From Pelargonium cotyledonis (Eukaryota; Streptophyta; Magnoliopsida; Geraniales; Geraniaceae), in assembly GCA_036897625.1 (NCBI GenBank), contig JAYMTA010001394.1:1-20177 (forward strand): a DNA stretch of 20,177 nucleotides, in the 5' to 3' direction. Shown here one piece after another: positions 10,201 to 19,777 of the stretch. The position numbers and the translations under genes are program-made. How positions within the stretch are numbered: the first letter of the stretch is position 1; every line of letters begins with the position of its first letter. Below the pieces are notes generated by a model. The model did no database searches. It worked only from the letters and a program-made list of their open reading frames with translations, and was not told where the DNA came from.

Positions 10201-12173
10201 TAACTCAGGCATCGATAGTTTGATATTTCATTGGAGCAGTCATCTGTGGATTAGTTCAGATACACCATTATTAGTTCTATTCTTGCTTAGTTTACTTCTA
10301 ACATTAAGAAAGGTTTCCTTGAGAGATTAATTAATGTTATTTTGCTATCAAAAATAAAATTACTATTATTTTGATTGCTTGTTGATTTGTAATCAGTGTG
10401 AAGTGTAAGCCAATGCTTGATTTTGAAATTGTGAAGGGATTTTGATTTGCAGGTGACAAGCTTGGTGAAGAAAGGTGCTCAAAAAATAACGCTTAGTATA
10501 GGTGATGGTGCAAATGATGTTAGCATGATACAAGCTGCTCATGTTGGTGTTGGAATAAGTGGTTTGGAAGGGATGCAGGCAGTGATGGCTAGTGATTTTG
10601 CAATTGCCCAATTTCGTTTTCTTACAGATTTACTTCTTGTGCATGGACGGTGGTCATATGTCAGAATATGCAAGGTCTGACTTGTGTACTATTATTTAAA
10701 TAAATAAAATTAAAATCTGTTAGGTGATTAAATGCATGATTGTTCATTTATCACAGGTTGTGACGTACTTCTTTTACAAGAATCTCACATTCACTTTGAC
10801 TCAATTTTGGTTCACCTTTCAAGCTGGGTTTTCTGGTCAAAGATTCTATGATGATTGGTACCAGTCGCTGTATAATGTTACATTTACAGCTCTGCCTGTT
10901 GTCATTGTTGGGCTTTTTGATAAGGTACTGTGCATCTTCTTATCACTTTGATATGACAGCATTCTCTTGCCATATATACTATTTTATTTTATTTTATTTT
11001 CCGAATACTTGTATGATCAAGCTCTATCTCACAAGCATAGTTTGTGTATTGAATATCTGGTATCCACCAATTATCTAGATGAACTTTTATCTCAGTCGGT
11101 GAATTATTGTCTTCTTTAGGATGTCAGTGCTATGCTTTCGAAGAAATACCCTCAACTTTACTTGGAGGGAATAAGAAATACCTTCTTCAAATGGAGAGTT
11201 GTGGCATTGTGGGCTTTCTTTTCTGTCTACCAGTCTCTAGTTCTTTATTACTTTACGGTTGATTCCAGCAATACTGGTCTAAATTCATCAGGCAAGATAC
11301 TTGGTCTTTGGGATGTCAGCACAATGGCCTTCACTTGTGTCGTAGTTACCGTCAACTTGCGCCTTCTTATGATATGCAATTCGATTACACGGTGGCATTT
11401 TATTGGTGTTGGGGGGAGCATTTTAACATGGTTTACATTTGTTTTCATATATTCAGCTATTCAGAGTCCTGGTGCACAGGTCAGTGTTTTTTTTCACTAT
11501 TTGTGTTGCATTCCCAGAAGCTCCGCTTAATTATCTGCATACTAACCTGGTATTTTTTTGTTTACTGTAGACAAATGTGTATTATTCCATATTCGTTATA
11601 ATGAGCACGTTTTATTTCTACATCACTCTTCTGCTTATCCCCGTTGCTGCGCTTTTTGGTGACTTCATCTACCTAGGGTATGTTTCAGAATGCCTGATCA
11701 TTTTATTTTTATTTAAATTTTTAACTTTGATCTCTTGAAGCACGGCATATATTCCATTCAATGTGACAAAAATCAAAACCAAATTATGTATTGTCACTTA
11801 ATCAGATTGATTCTTTGAGTATTTTTCATTTCTTATATCTTTTTGTTATCGATCATGATACAGGGTACAAAGATGGTTCTTCCCCTATGATTATCAGATT
11901 ATTCAGGAAATGCACAGGCATGACCCTGATGACAATTCCAGGGAAGGTTTGCTGGAGATCAGGAACCAGCTTACACCAGAGGAGGCTAGGAGCCATGCCA
12001 TCGCTCAACTCCCGCGTCAAATATCAAAACACACTGGCTTTGCTTTTGACTCGCCTGGGTATGAGTCATTTTTTGCTGCACAGTTTGGTATTTATGCCCC
12101 ACAGAAGGCATGGGATGTTGCGAAAAGAGCTAGTGTGAAGAAGTCAGGTACAAACACACCCAAATCAAGCTGA
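1281..12173 (+). CDS. ALA3: ALA3-type P4-ATPase, phospholipid flippase (5' partial, 25 exons seen)
   Basis: P4-ATPases flip phospholipids from the outer to the cytosolic leaflet using ATP. Arabidopsis ALA3 works in the Golgi/secretory pathway with an ALIS beta subunit (family knowledge). Exons: 1281-1342, 1888-1969, 2203-2313, 3172-3249, 3385-3481, 4315-4421, 5038-5103, 5399-5520, 5859-5958, 6058-6135, 6248-6364, 6551-6700, 6779-6883, 7703-7845, 8283-8384, 8472-8535, 8620-8832, 9502-9667, 9780-9859, 9940-10179, 10453-10674, 10757-10924, 11120-11479, 11571-11677, 11864-12173. All introns are GT-AG and phases join without a stop, giving 1149 visible residues. In fragment numbering: actuator DGET 116-119, PISL in membrane segment 4 at 293-296, phosphorylation motif DKTGT 347-351, KGAD 528-531, TGD 642-644, hinge GDGANDV 778-784, GFAFD 1105-1109. 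The N terminus, roughly 60-110 residues, precedes the first visible exon and lies outside the window. The ALA3 assignment rests on remembered similarity along the whole chain. An arginine at residue 7 is odd. Confidence 0.95.
1343..1887 (+). other. ATPase intron, 545 bp, with a (GGTT)4 tract
   Basis: Runs from GTACAT after the exon ending at 1342 to the CAG at 1885-1887. Four GGTT units lie at 1451-1466. No other structure is recognised. Confidence 0.75.
2314..3171 (+). other. ATPase intron, 858 bp, nothing recognised
   Basis: Bounded by CGG|GTGAGT and TTGCAG|GTC. A short open stretch around 2622-2813 has a hydrophobic run but no family resemblance and no coding context, so I read it as chance. 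Confidence 0.75.
3482..4314 (+). other. ATPase intron, 833 bp, possible decayed SINE
   Basis: Bounded by AAAG|GTTATT and CTGCAG|GCGAG. A segment near 3651-3726 resembles a tRNA-derived SINE head, with an A-box-like GTTGGTGGAG and a B-box-like GTTCAAAA. The spacing is too wide for a plain tRNA and no poly-A tail or target duplication is evident. Confidence 0.6.
4422..5037 (+). other. ATPase intron, 616 bp, nothing recognised
   Basis: Bounded by CGA|GTATGA and TTTCAG|GGATGC. AT-rich with no repeat or exon-like segment that I can support. Confidence 0.75.
5770..5788. repeat. Stowaway-like MITE terminus (remnant)
   Basis: The segment TTTTGGGACGGATGGAGTA is the reverse complement of the widespread plant MITE end TACTCCCTCCGTCCCAAAA with one change. 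It lies in the ATPase intron 5521-5858. No matching opposite end is visible upstream, so only one end, or a badly decayed element, remains. Confidence 0.45.
7005..7563. mobile_element. Ac/hAT-like non-autonomous transposon in an ATPase intron
   Basis: Lies wholly inside the 819-bp intron 6884-7702. The left end reads TAAGGATGTTCATGG and the right end reads, on the other strand, TAGGGGTGCCAAA, close to the TAGGGGTGGCAAA ends of Ac-like hAT elements. Both subterminal zones are dense in CGGGTT/AACCCG words, including a perfect CCCGCT-AGCGGG hairpin at 7027-7042, in contrast with the AT-rich middle and flanks. No transposase is encoded. I could not find a clear 8-bp target duplication, so exact borders are uncertain; the orientation is arbitrary. 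Confidence 0.65.
7529..7553 (+). repeat. T25 homopolymer next to the hAT right terminus
   Basis: An uninterrupted run of 25 T sits between AACGG and the terminal GGCACCCCTA. It expands what would normally be a short A/T stretch just inside the terminal inverted repeat. The length is likely variable between individuals and prone to sequencing error. Confidence 0.9.
8833..9501 (+). other. ATPase intron, 669 bp, nothing recognised
   Basis: Bounded by GAG|GTAACT and ATGTAG|GTGGCAG. The upstream exon ends DREKKLDE and the downstream exon begins VAELIEND, continuous with the family. Nothing recognisable lies between. Confidence 0.75.
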
Positions 12174-13002
12174 GCTGATTTTTTTTTATTACTTGTGTAC
12201 AAAAAAAAAAAAAACAGGATTCTTTTTCACTAACTGATTTAGAAAAGGTTTTAGAATTAGCTGTGTGCCATAAGTTAGTGTTGAGTGTACCCAAAAAAAG
12301 TAGAAGAAAAATTTAGCATTGCTCTCATTTGTGTATATATACACGTATTTAAATTTTTTTTTGCCCATCTTTGGTTTTTAGAAACTAAGTTGTAATCGGT
12401 GTTAGCAGGCACTGATTGACTGATGTACATTTAACCATATTATTTGTAAATCAAGTGAGCACATTTTGGGTGGCAAATGAATTATACTATTTTTTTGGTA
12501 TGTCAACATTGCATATTTTATGCTCATGTACCCCAGTTATGTACTTGTGAGTGAAGTTAATGGTGATGTTTGCAAATGTGAATGTTTGGAGTTTGCTGGG
12601 TATAACTTTTTTATTGGTGTGGGTTATTTTATTTTGGGTATTTGATTTTTAGTTATAATTGTGTAAATTTAATAGTTGAGTGCTTGATTTTTGTGATTTT
12701 TTTTATTTGGAAGTACATCATGAACACCAAGAACATTAAACACAAGGGTAAAATAGACATTTGAAAAGAAAATTTGGCAATCCGTGTTCATTTGCAAGTT
12801 TAGGTGTCTGGAAATAAAATAAAAAAGTGTTACGAACTCATCTAGATTAAGTCAATACTCAAATTTAATCACAAGTTTCACTTTTAACACCTCCAAAAGT
12901 TAAGGTTTTGGATAAATAGAATATGAAAATAAGTTTAAATTCAAATATACATACTTTTTTCTTTTCCTCTTCCATTTATTGTACTTTGTAGAGGTAATAC
13001 AT
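12174..13002. other. Shared tail-to-tail region holding both 3' ends
   Basis: Non-coding and AT-rich. On the + strand an A14 tract lies at 12201-12214 and an AATAAA at 12813-12818. On the minus strand AATAAA words lie at 12975-12980 (too close to the TNL stop to be ideal), 12702-12707 and 12610-12615. Plant poly(A) signals are loose, so these are only candidates. If distal sites are used the two transcripts overlap as antisense tails. Confidence 0.5.
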
Positions 13003-13512
13003 TCAAGATGAGCAAAAGAAGTTTGCTAGTTTTTCAGAGATGGATTGTCTATCTTCATTCAGTAATCGCTCATCTCCATCAAAATCATCATCGTTCTCAA
13101 AAATCAGATGAATCCCCCACTTCTTCAACTTGATTCCCTCAACATATGGCGGGTTTCGCATAGACACCTCAATCTTGTAACCCTCTTTCAAACTCAAAAC
13201 TAAGGGATGAAAACTTGCAAATCTGCATAAGTGAACATGATCTTCATCAGTCTTTGGCACTCCCATTAAGTTCAGCACGGTACTGAATATAGGTTGGTCC
13301 AGTTTTAGGATCTTTGCTTGGATGTCAACTATCCCAGGAAGTTGATCTCTCAAGTCAGATGGTATTTGCTGGTTGACAGTAACCACAACACCTATAACCA
13401 CAGCTTTGATTTCAATAACTTTGCAGTCTGGAATGCTCACTCTTTCTTGAGAAAACCAATCTGGAATGTCTCTTCCAGGCATACCCAAATTGCGTAGATT
13501 CTTCAAAGAAGC
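13003..13512 (-). other. TNL exon 5: C-terminal jelly-roll/Ig-like (C-JID) domain
   Basis: Encodes the last 169 residues after the repeats. The entry signature PGxxIPDWF (PGRDIPDWF about 1224-1232) is the hallmark of the post-LRR C-JID domain, which contacts effectors in RPP1 and ROQ1 (established for those receptors). Beta-rich segments follow, then an acidic stretch (ENDDDFDGDE) and the end FFCSS. The acceptor is GCAG|GCT at 13513/13512. Confidence 0.85.
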
Positions 13513-16500
13513 CTGCAACAAGTATAGATTGAATCATGTAAGAGCTTCGTTGGATTGGACATTCCCCAAATCTGTGTGTGTGTGTTTGTGTGTGAGAGAG
13601 AGAGGGAGAGTGAGAGAGAACCTTAGTGAACCTTCTCTTTACTGTTGATGCACAGATACTGCAACCAATCATGTACAACCTTCTCAAGGACTTCAAGTTT
13701 TCAAGACCTGGAATATCGGCAATTTTCTCACAATTTGTAACATTAAGCTCTTGTAAGCTTACCAAGTTTGAAACATCAGAAATACTTTCCAACGCAGTAC
13801 AGTCCGCGACATTCAGCTCTAGTAGACTTGAGGGAAGGAGAGGGAGAGACTTGAGCTTGTCACAACGACGCACGTAGAACTTTTTTAACATAGAAAGTCC
13901 CCTCAGGCTGGAGGGAAGGCTGCAGAATACGTTGCGGTCTAGATTCAGAACCTCCAGTGATGACAACTTCTCGAAATCATCAGGAATTACAGAAATATTA
14001 CAAGAGCGTGCATCGAGTTCTTCTAGCAAGGACAAATTTGGGAAAGAATTTGGGAGTACAGCAATCTTTTGATTTTCTTCTGTACTCAGTCTCACATTGC
14101 CTGTGGATCCACTATTTCCATGCAGTTCCAAATGAGGTCTCTTTGCCATTTTCAAATATATTAACCTCGAAAGCATCCCAAAGGTCTCGGGCAATTCTGT
14201 CACAGCAGTTTCCTCCATTCGTAACTGGCACAATGACTTCAATTGTCCTATTGAAGCTGGAAGTGTGCGGAGCTGTTTGCACTTGTTCAAATTTAACAGG
14301 TTAAGATTTTCGAGCATCACTATGGACTCTGGCAACTCGACAATGTTAGCACCGAATAGGTTCAAAGTAGTAAGAGCCAACATGCTTCCTATTGATTCTG
14401 GTAGAGAACTAAGATGTTTACAGTTTCTCATCTCAAGGTTCATAAGCATTTTCAAGGTACTAAACTGTTCAGGTAGACTAGTGATTGATGTTGCACTTAA
14501 CTGAAGCTCTGTAATAGAAGCCAGTCCTTCAACTGAATCAGGAATTTCTGTCAGAGAATTACAGTCACCAACTCCTAAGTATTTCAGATAAGATAATGAA
14601 CCAATAGAAGCAGGCAGTTCTGTGATCCTACAACCAGTCAAGCATAATTCTATCAATGATGTGAGATTGCCAACAGAATGCGGAATTGCTACAAGTGACT
14701 TGCACCATGCCAAACTTAGTTTCTCAAGGGATTCCAAAGATCCAAGTGTATCTGGTAGTTGTTCAATTGCAGAATCATTAAGATAAAGTATTTTCAGTGA
14801 ACTCAGCATTCCTATGCAATTGGGCAGCAGTTTCAAATATCGACACCTCTTTAGACTAAGCTTTTCAAGCTTTGTAAGGTGGAAAATGGATTCAGGCAGC
14901 TTTGCTACAGAAGTCTCGTCAACAAGAAGTTTCTTTAGCGACTTCATGTAACCTATGTTCTCTGGTAATGCTTTTAATTTTGTGCAACCGGAGAGGATAA
15001 GGTTCTGCAGATTTTTCATTCCAGAGACGTCACTTGGGAATTTTTCAAGGCTATCACAGTATCTCAAGTTCAAGTGAAGTAATGTCTTCAGTTTCCCCAT
15101 TGAATTGTGGATTTTAGTCAGTCTAGTACAACGCTCAAGAACAATTTTTTCCAAAGTATAGTACGAAGACATATCAGGAAGACTGACAAGATAGTGGCAA
15201 CCATAGAGATTCATGACCCTCAAGTTCTCAGCCCCCTGGAAAACAAACTCTTCTTCAGTAGATTGAAATAAATTAAACTTGTGCAGTTTTATACAAGTTT
15301 GCAGGGTTTATTTACTAAATATGGTCAGAGAGGAAATTAAAAAAAAAAACTAGGAACATCTCTTTTAATCGCTGTACTGTAGATTGTCATTGTCTGGTTT
15401 AAAGTGATTTTTCCCAAAAAAGTAATAAAGATGAACTAATAAGTTATTATGCACATTTTCCATGCCAACAAATGGCCTAATGGCTTACTCCAAAAATTTT
15501 GAGTTGTTCTAATCATGTTATTTAACCTCTTGGGAGTTGGTAGTATGTGCCTCACTATCATATTCATATTAAAAAATAAAGCTACACTGCCAAGAAGATC
15601 CACTCCATCTAAAGCTCAGAAAATGAAATAATAAGAATAATGAGTGCTGCTCATACCTTGTTACTATACCATGCCCGCAGTTGTTCAATTTTGCTGTTAG
15701 AGAGATCGAGCACAGCAAGTTGCCGGGAACAAAAATCAGAAGGAAGAATTTTCAAAGGGCATCCTTTCCATTGTAGCCACTTCAGATCACCAGGCAAAAA
15801 TTTGAACTTCCCTTTCAATTTCACATGATTAATTCTAAGCAGTCTCAGACCAACCATTTGTTGAAAGGACTTGGTAGAAAGTGTTACTTCTTTCTCCTCA
15901 CCAGCTACCCCTTCAACACACTTTTTATATACTTCCCTCATGTATGAAGCTGCAGACGCAAAACTAGGCACTGTGCGGAGGTTATTCCATGATATTGCCT
16001 CAGCACTTGGATCCTTCACGAGGATTTTGCTTTCAAAATCAAGGATGATTCCCTGAGTACATCTTGTTCCCTATCATCAATCATATGGAATGTATTTTAA
16101 AAGCTATAACAGATTGGTGTAATAAAAAATCAATCTATAAATGTAATAAAATGCAAAGCATTATCCACAACCAGACAATCTTTTACTATACTGCCAGTTT
16201 AGTAATCTTGACTCGAGACTTAAATTGCATAGCTGCTGGAGACGATTTAATAAATAGCAATATGATATAATAAGCTATGTCACCTTTTCATTCTTCAAGA
16301 CAGTCATGATTTCATTTTGATCCCACAGTCTACTACGCATACCAGGATCTTCAAGGTTTTCGTGATGAACAATTTGTCTTCCCATATCTCTAAGTTGATC
16401 ATGCATCCACAATGTATGGTCCTCAGTTATCTTGATGAGAGATTTTGCAGAGAGCACAGTGAGTGCAAGTTCAGCCTCAAAACCACAGCCCTTCAGTATA

Positions 16501-19500
16501 TCAATTATATCTTTCCTCTTCATACCCATTTCAACAAAGAAACATGCAATGTCAAGGAATACACACTGCTCTTGTTTGTCCAGCCCATCAAAACTTATCC
16601 TTAACACATCTTGAAGATTTCGCGGGCGGGTCACTTTCAACTTTTCAAGAGCGTCTTCCCATTCCTCTACCCTCCTCTTATCAAACAAAAAGGAACCAAA
16701 GACTTCCAAAGCTAAAGGCAATCCCCCAGTTAGAGACACAATTTGTTTGGACAAATTCATAAGCTTGTCAGTTGGCTGCTCCCTTCTAAGTGCATGGTAA
16801 CTAAAAAGTTGGAGTGAATCAGAGGAATGCAATTCTTTGACCTCATATAACTTATTAACATGATGCTGAGATACGAGTTCTTGATCTCTTGTGGTGATTA
16901 CAATTCGACTTCCTTCAAAGAACCATTCATTATTGCCAGCTACAGCCACTGCATCAAGTTGGCTTGCATCGTCCACATCATCTAAAACAACAAGAACTCG
17001 CTTCTCATGAACTATCCTTTTTATAGAAGTGGCACCAGCATCAGCTTGGCCAACAGGTTGAACCTTACCAAGGGAAAGATCAGTAATAAGTTGGTTCTGA
17101 AGAGAAACCAAACCATTTTGGCTTCTGGAAATTTCTCTAACACTTGAAATGAAACTGCGGTGCTCAAAATGGCGAACAAGTTTATTAAATACAGCCTTGG
17201 CCAGGGTTGTCTTGCCAACCCCACCAATTCCATGCAAGACCAGCAACCGGATGCCATTGGATTTGACATCTAACAGCTTGAGCACTGCTTCTATGTGGGT
17301 ATCAAGTCCAACAGTATATGTGGTTAGACCCACCGGAGTGGTGCTCAATTCAGCCAAAACTTTTTTGACTACAGAGCTGACCAGCTTCTGTTTATCACTG
17401 CAATGAACACAATCATGCGTTAGAAAACGAAAGACTTCTTCAACCTGATAGTTTCTGAAGATGGAGATTTGCCGAGATGTGTAGCTTATGAAACACAATA
17501 CGTGGAAACTATATTTTTTCTCTTTATTTTATAGGCTAAGAATTTACCAAATGATGGCAAAGATCAAATCTGTTTCCTAACAAAGAATTGTTTCGGACTT
17601 TCAGTCTTTCACTATAAATGAAATAAACACATAAATATGCTTTTAGTTTTATATTCTGCATTTAGAATCTTAAATAAGAGGGTACAACCAGTGGCGGAGC
17701 CACACTATGAGCACAATGGACAAGTGCCCCCAATAAAGTGCAAAAAACTCATATTTTATTAGGTATTTTTTTAAAGTTTAAGCAAATGTGTTAAGGTGCC
17801 CCTTATAAATTTTAAGGGTGCCCCACCAAAACTAGAACATACATCATAATGTCCCCACTCACGTTAGATCCTGGATCCGCCAACAAGTTCGATACTATCC
17901 ATTTACAATGAGTCAATAAAAAATTGATTGGGTTATGCTATGAAGTACAATAAACTTCAGGCATAATTTATTAATTACTTGGACTAAGTCCAAGCAGTTC
18001 TGAATGTATAGAAAATTGATGACAAACCTAGTTAAAAAGACAGTTAACAACTACAGAATTTTATTTATTTATTTATTAATGTAACTTGTTACTTGTAATA
18101 TTAAAAGGAAAGAAAGTTGAAGACTATCTATTTTAGAGGAACTCATATAGGATCTTACTTACACAGAGACACACAATGACTGCTGCTATTATATTCATCA
18201 GTAGATAAAAACAAAACATGAAGACTTTCTGAACTATGAATAAACAAACAACTAGTTAAATTAGTGATTAATAAATTACTCCTATCCTAATCACCCTCAA
18301 AAAAATCCACAACATTATATTATACTACTTTTCTCACCTTGGATTCCACACCAATATATTATGTTACTTGTATCACCTTAAACTCCACATCTTATCATTA
18401 ATTTACTCATTCCCCCATTAATAAACAACCATTTCAAACATCCTAGCTTCAGATATATTTTTAAAACAGCTTGAGACAGAGTTAACATAACAAAAGAAAG
18501 AAAGAAATTGTTCATCAATCCAATCATATAAGAACACTTATTTTGATCATTTCAATAACAACATTTCAAAATTACAGCCATGTTGTTAAAAATTATTTTC
18601 TTTTAGTTCCAATGTAATCTAATAAGGAGGGAGTGTCAATCATTCAATTGAAAGCATGAAACTCAACCAAGAAACAAAGAATCGGGCATGAAGATTCGTT
18701 TTGCTCATAAATTTATTGAGACGAATATTAATATTAGAGAACAAGTCATCAATGAATGAGTTTATAACACTTCACTAAAATGCTTGAATTCAGTGGGTGG
18801 ATCCACTCTCACAAATTCACTTGGATATTGAATTCTAATGTATGGGCAAAATATTATTAGTTTGATTCGTACTAAACCAAAATTTGTTAGGACGGGATTC
18901 TTTATTCTCTTAGCATTAACTAATGACATGTCATTAATTAATTAGCTTGGTTAAGCCTATGCAATTTATAAATGGGGTGAGATTTTTTGGCCATCGAATA
19001 ATGAATTATCATGATTAGAATTATTAAATGTAAAAAAGTGGAAACAAGAAATTGAATATCTAACAACAGTTACAACACAATGGATTAGGGTTTTGTACGG
19101 TTTGAATTAGAATTAAAATAAAAAAAAATATGAACACCCAATGAACAAATTGAACCATATTGAGAGATTAATTGAATCGATGCAATCACCTGTCACTGAA
19201 CACCCAACCAGCAATAGATCCAACTTTCTCCAAAGCCCTCCGCCACCTCCCCACCTTCTCCGCCCCAAACCGCTCCTCGTGAGACCGAAAGGGCTCGCCG
19301 AAGGTCCCCCTCTGTCGGCGGACGTGGGACGGGTCGACTAGGTAGAAAATAGGCAAAATGAGCCTCCGGCAGTCGACGATCTTAGCGAGCTCCTCGAGGC
19401 ACCAGTGTGAGGAGGCGTAGTTGGGAGAAATCACAATGATGGAAGCGGCCGAGTCCTCAATCGCGTTGAGGAGACTCGGAGCGATCTCGTCACCCCGATC

Positions 19501-19683
19501 TAAGCCGTCGTTGTCCCGGAAAACTCGGACGCCGAGTTGGTGGAGCGAGTCGTAGAGGAGGTTGGTGATGGTGTGGCGAGTGTCCTCGCCTCTGAAGCTG
19601 AGGAAGACGTCCCACCGGAGCCGGAAGGAAGCCGCCGGCTGTGGGGGAGGTGACCAAACGACATCGTCGTCGCCGTCGGTCAT
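13003..19683 (-). CDS. TIR-NB-ARC-LRR (TNL) disease-resistance receptor, complete, 5 exons
   Basis: Intracellular immune receptor. TNLs sense pathogen effectors, assemble through NB-ARC, and the TIR domain then acts as an NADase that signals through EDS1 (family knowledge). Minus-strand exons in order: 19683-19190, 17397-16284, 16070-15657, 15235-13622, 13512-13003. All junctions are GT-AG and frames join, giving about 1381 residues. Domains: TIR 20-164, NB-ARC about 195-500, winged-helix tail and linker to about 560, leucine-rich repeats about 610-1210, C-JID 1213-1381. Visible motifs: P-loop 221-229, kinase-2 LVVLDDVDD 300-308, RNBS-B 327-336, GGLPLA 389-394, MHD 496-498. The start is the first ATG before the TIR and sits in an MTDGDDD context. 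The stop is TGA at 13005-13003. Exon order (TIR, NB, linker/LRR, LRR, C-JID) is typical of TNLs. No frameshift or stop is seen, so the gene looks functional. I cannot name an ortholog or recognised pathogen. Confidence 0.95.
13571..13620. repeat. Compound (TG)n/(AG)n microsatellite in the last TNL intron
   Basis: On the + strand, TG repeats run into AG repeats. In the transcript this is a CT-rich tract beginning right after the splice donor, followed by CA repeats, and it makes up about half of the 109-bp intron 13513-13621. The donor reads AAG|GTTCTC, so the third intron base onward is repeat-like. Confidence 0.9.
13622..16070 (-). other. TNL exons 3 and 4: linker and leucine-rich repeats
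   Basis: Exon 3 (16070-15657, 138 codons) starts GTRCTQGIILDFES, the usual TNL junction after the winged-helix region, and ends within the first repeats (LAVLDLSNSKIEQL). Exon 4 (15235-13622, 538 codons) is a long run of 23-24-residue repeats of the form LPxxIxxLxxLxxLxLxxCxxL. It is regular until a less regular insert near GNSGSTGNVRLSTEENQK, after which further repeats follow. The domain is expected to form the ligand-sensing horseshoe. Both ends are in phase 0. The 421-bp intron between them (15236-15656) contains nothing recognisable. Confidence 0.9.
16284..17397 (-). other. TNL exon 2: NB-ARC nucleotide-binding switch
   Basis: Encodes residues 165-536, opening with the T that completes the split serine codon and ending in a complete AAG codon. 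It holds P-loop GIGGVGKTT, RNBS-A (SFISSVREI), kinase-2 with two aspartates, RNBS-B GSRIVITTRD, GLPL, RNBS-D (CVFLDIACFFVEMG) and MHD within LWMHDQLRDMG. All are in the TNL-type form and unbroken, which argues against a pseudogene. The acceptor is the CAG at 17400-17398 and the donor is AAAG|GTGACA at 16284/16283. Confidence 0.93.
17398..19189 (-). other. First TNL intron, 1792 bp
   Basis: Separates the TIR and NB-ARC exons and is the longest gap in the gene. It holds the 17689-17882 inverted-repeat element. A weaker MITE-like pair is TACTCCTATCCTAAT near 18277 and GGAGGGAGTG near 18629 in inverse orientation, about 350 bp apart. The rest is AT-rich with no exon-like sequence. Confidence 0.7.
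17689..17882. mobile_element. Short inverted-repeat element with GTGGCGGA ends (hAT-type MITE candidate)
   Basis: Starts CAGTGGCGGAGCCAC and ends GATCCTGGATCCGCCA, so the two ends form an imperfect terminal inverted repeat (TGGCGGAGCCA against TGGCGGATCCA). The inside has GTGCCCC words in both orientations and no coding capacity. It lies in the long first intron of the TNL. Flanks acaac and acaag may be a decayed target duplication. Such GTGGCGGA-ended elements are common in dicot genomes. The family assignment is from memory of the terminal sequence only. Confidence 0.5.
19190..19683 (-). other. TNL exon 1: TIR domain
   Basis: Encodes residues 1-164 plus two bases of a serine codon (phase 2, donor AG|GTGATT). 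The TIR fold starts with VFLSFRGEDTR at 26-36. The BB-loop DNDGLDRGDEI spans 57-66, and the SSHWCLEEL segment 91-99 places the probable NADase catalytic glutamate at E98. The usual histidine of the alpha-A interface (F-T-x-H-L-Y in many TNLs) is leucine 42 here. The exon is clearly richer in G+C than every other exon of the gene and than the AT-rich DNA around it. Confidence 0.9.
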
Positions 19684-19767
19684 TTATATATACTTCCTGG
19701 TTCTGGTTTTTGCTGTGAATAAGTGGATGCGAGTGAGTGCGTTGGTTTAACAATCCAAATCCAATTG

Positions 19768-19777
19768 GTATATAACT
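19768..19777 (-). promoter_or_regulatory. Candidate TATA box of the TNL gene
   Basis: Read on the minus strand, GTTATATACC lies about 90 bases before the ATG at 19683. A start about 30 bases downstream, near 19740, would give a leader of roughly 57 nt. A second TATATATAA run at 19684-19693 abuts the ATG and is too close to serve this start. Position and composition only; no transcript evidence. Confidence 0.4.

Noticed and set aside
1281-12173. The possibility that the flippase gene is a pseudogene, given the arginine in membrane segment 1
   Set aside because: All 25 exons join in frame, every catalytic motif is intact and splice sites are GT-AG; one substitution is not enough to call it broken.
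13412-13621. Extension of the LRR frame past 13622 into a tail rich in S, H and T
   Set aside because: It reads through the microsatellite intron. The AAG|GTTCTC donor and GCAG|GCT acceptor restore the C-JID domain, so this is intron sequence, noted only as a possible retention product.
13957-14504. Plus-strand open frames opposite the LRR exon
   Set aside because: They are antisense shadows of the long leucine-rich coding exon, without family resemblance or splice context.
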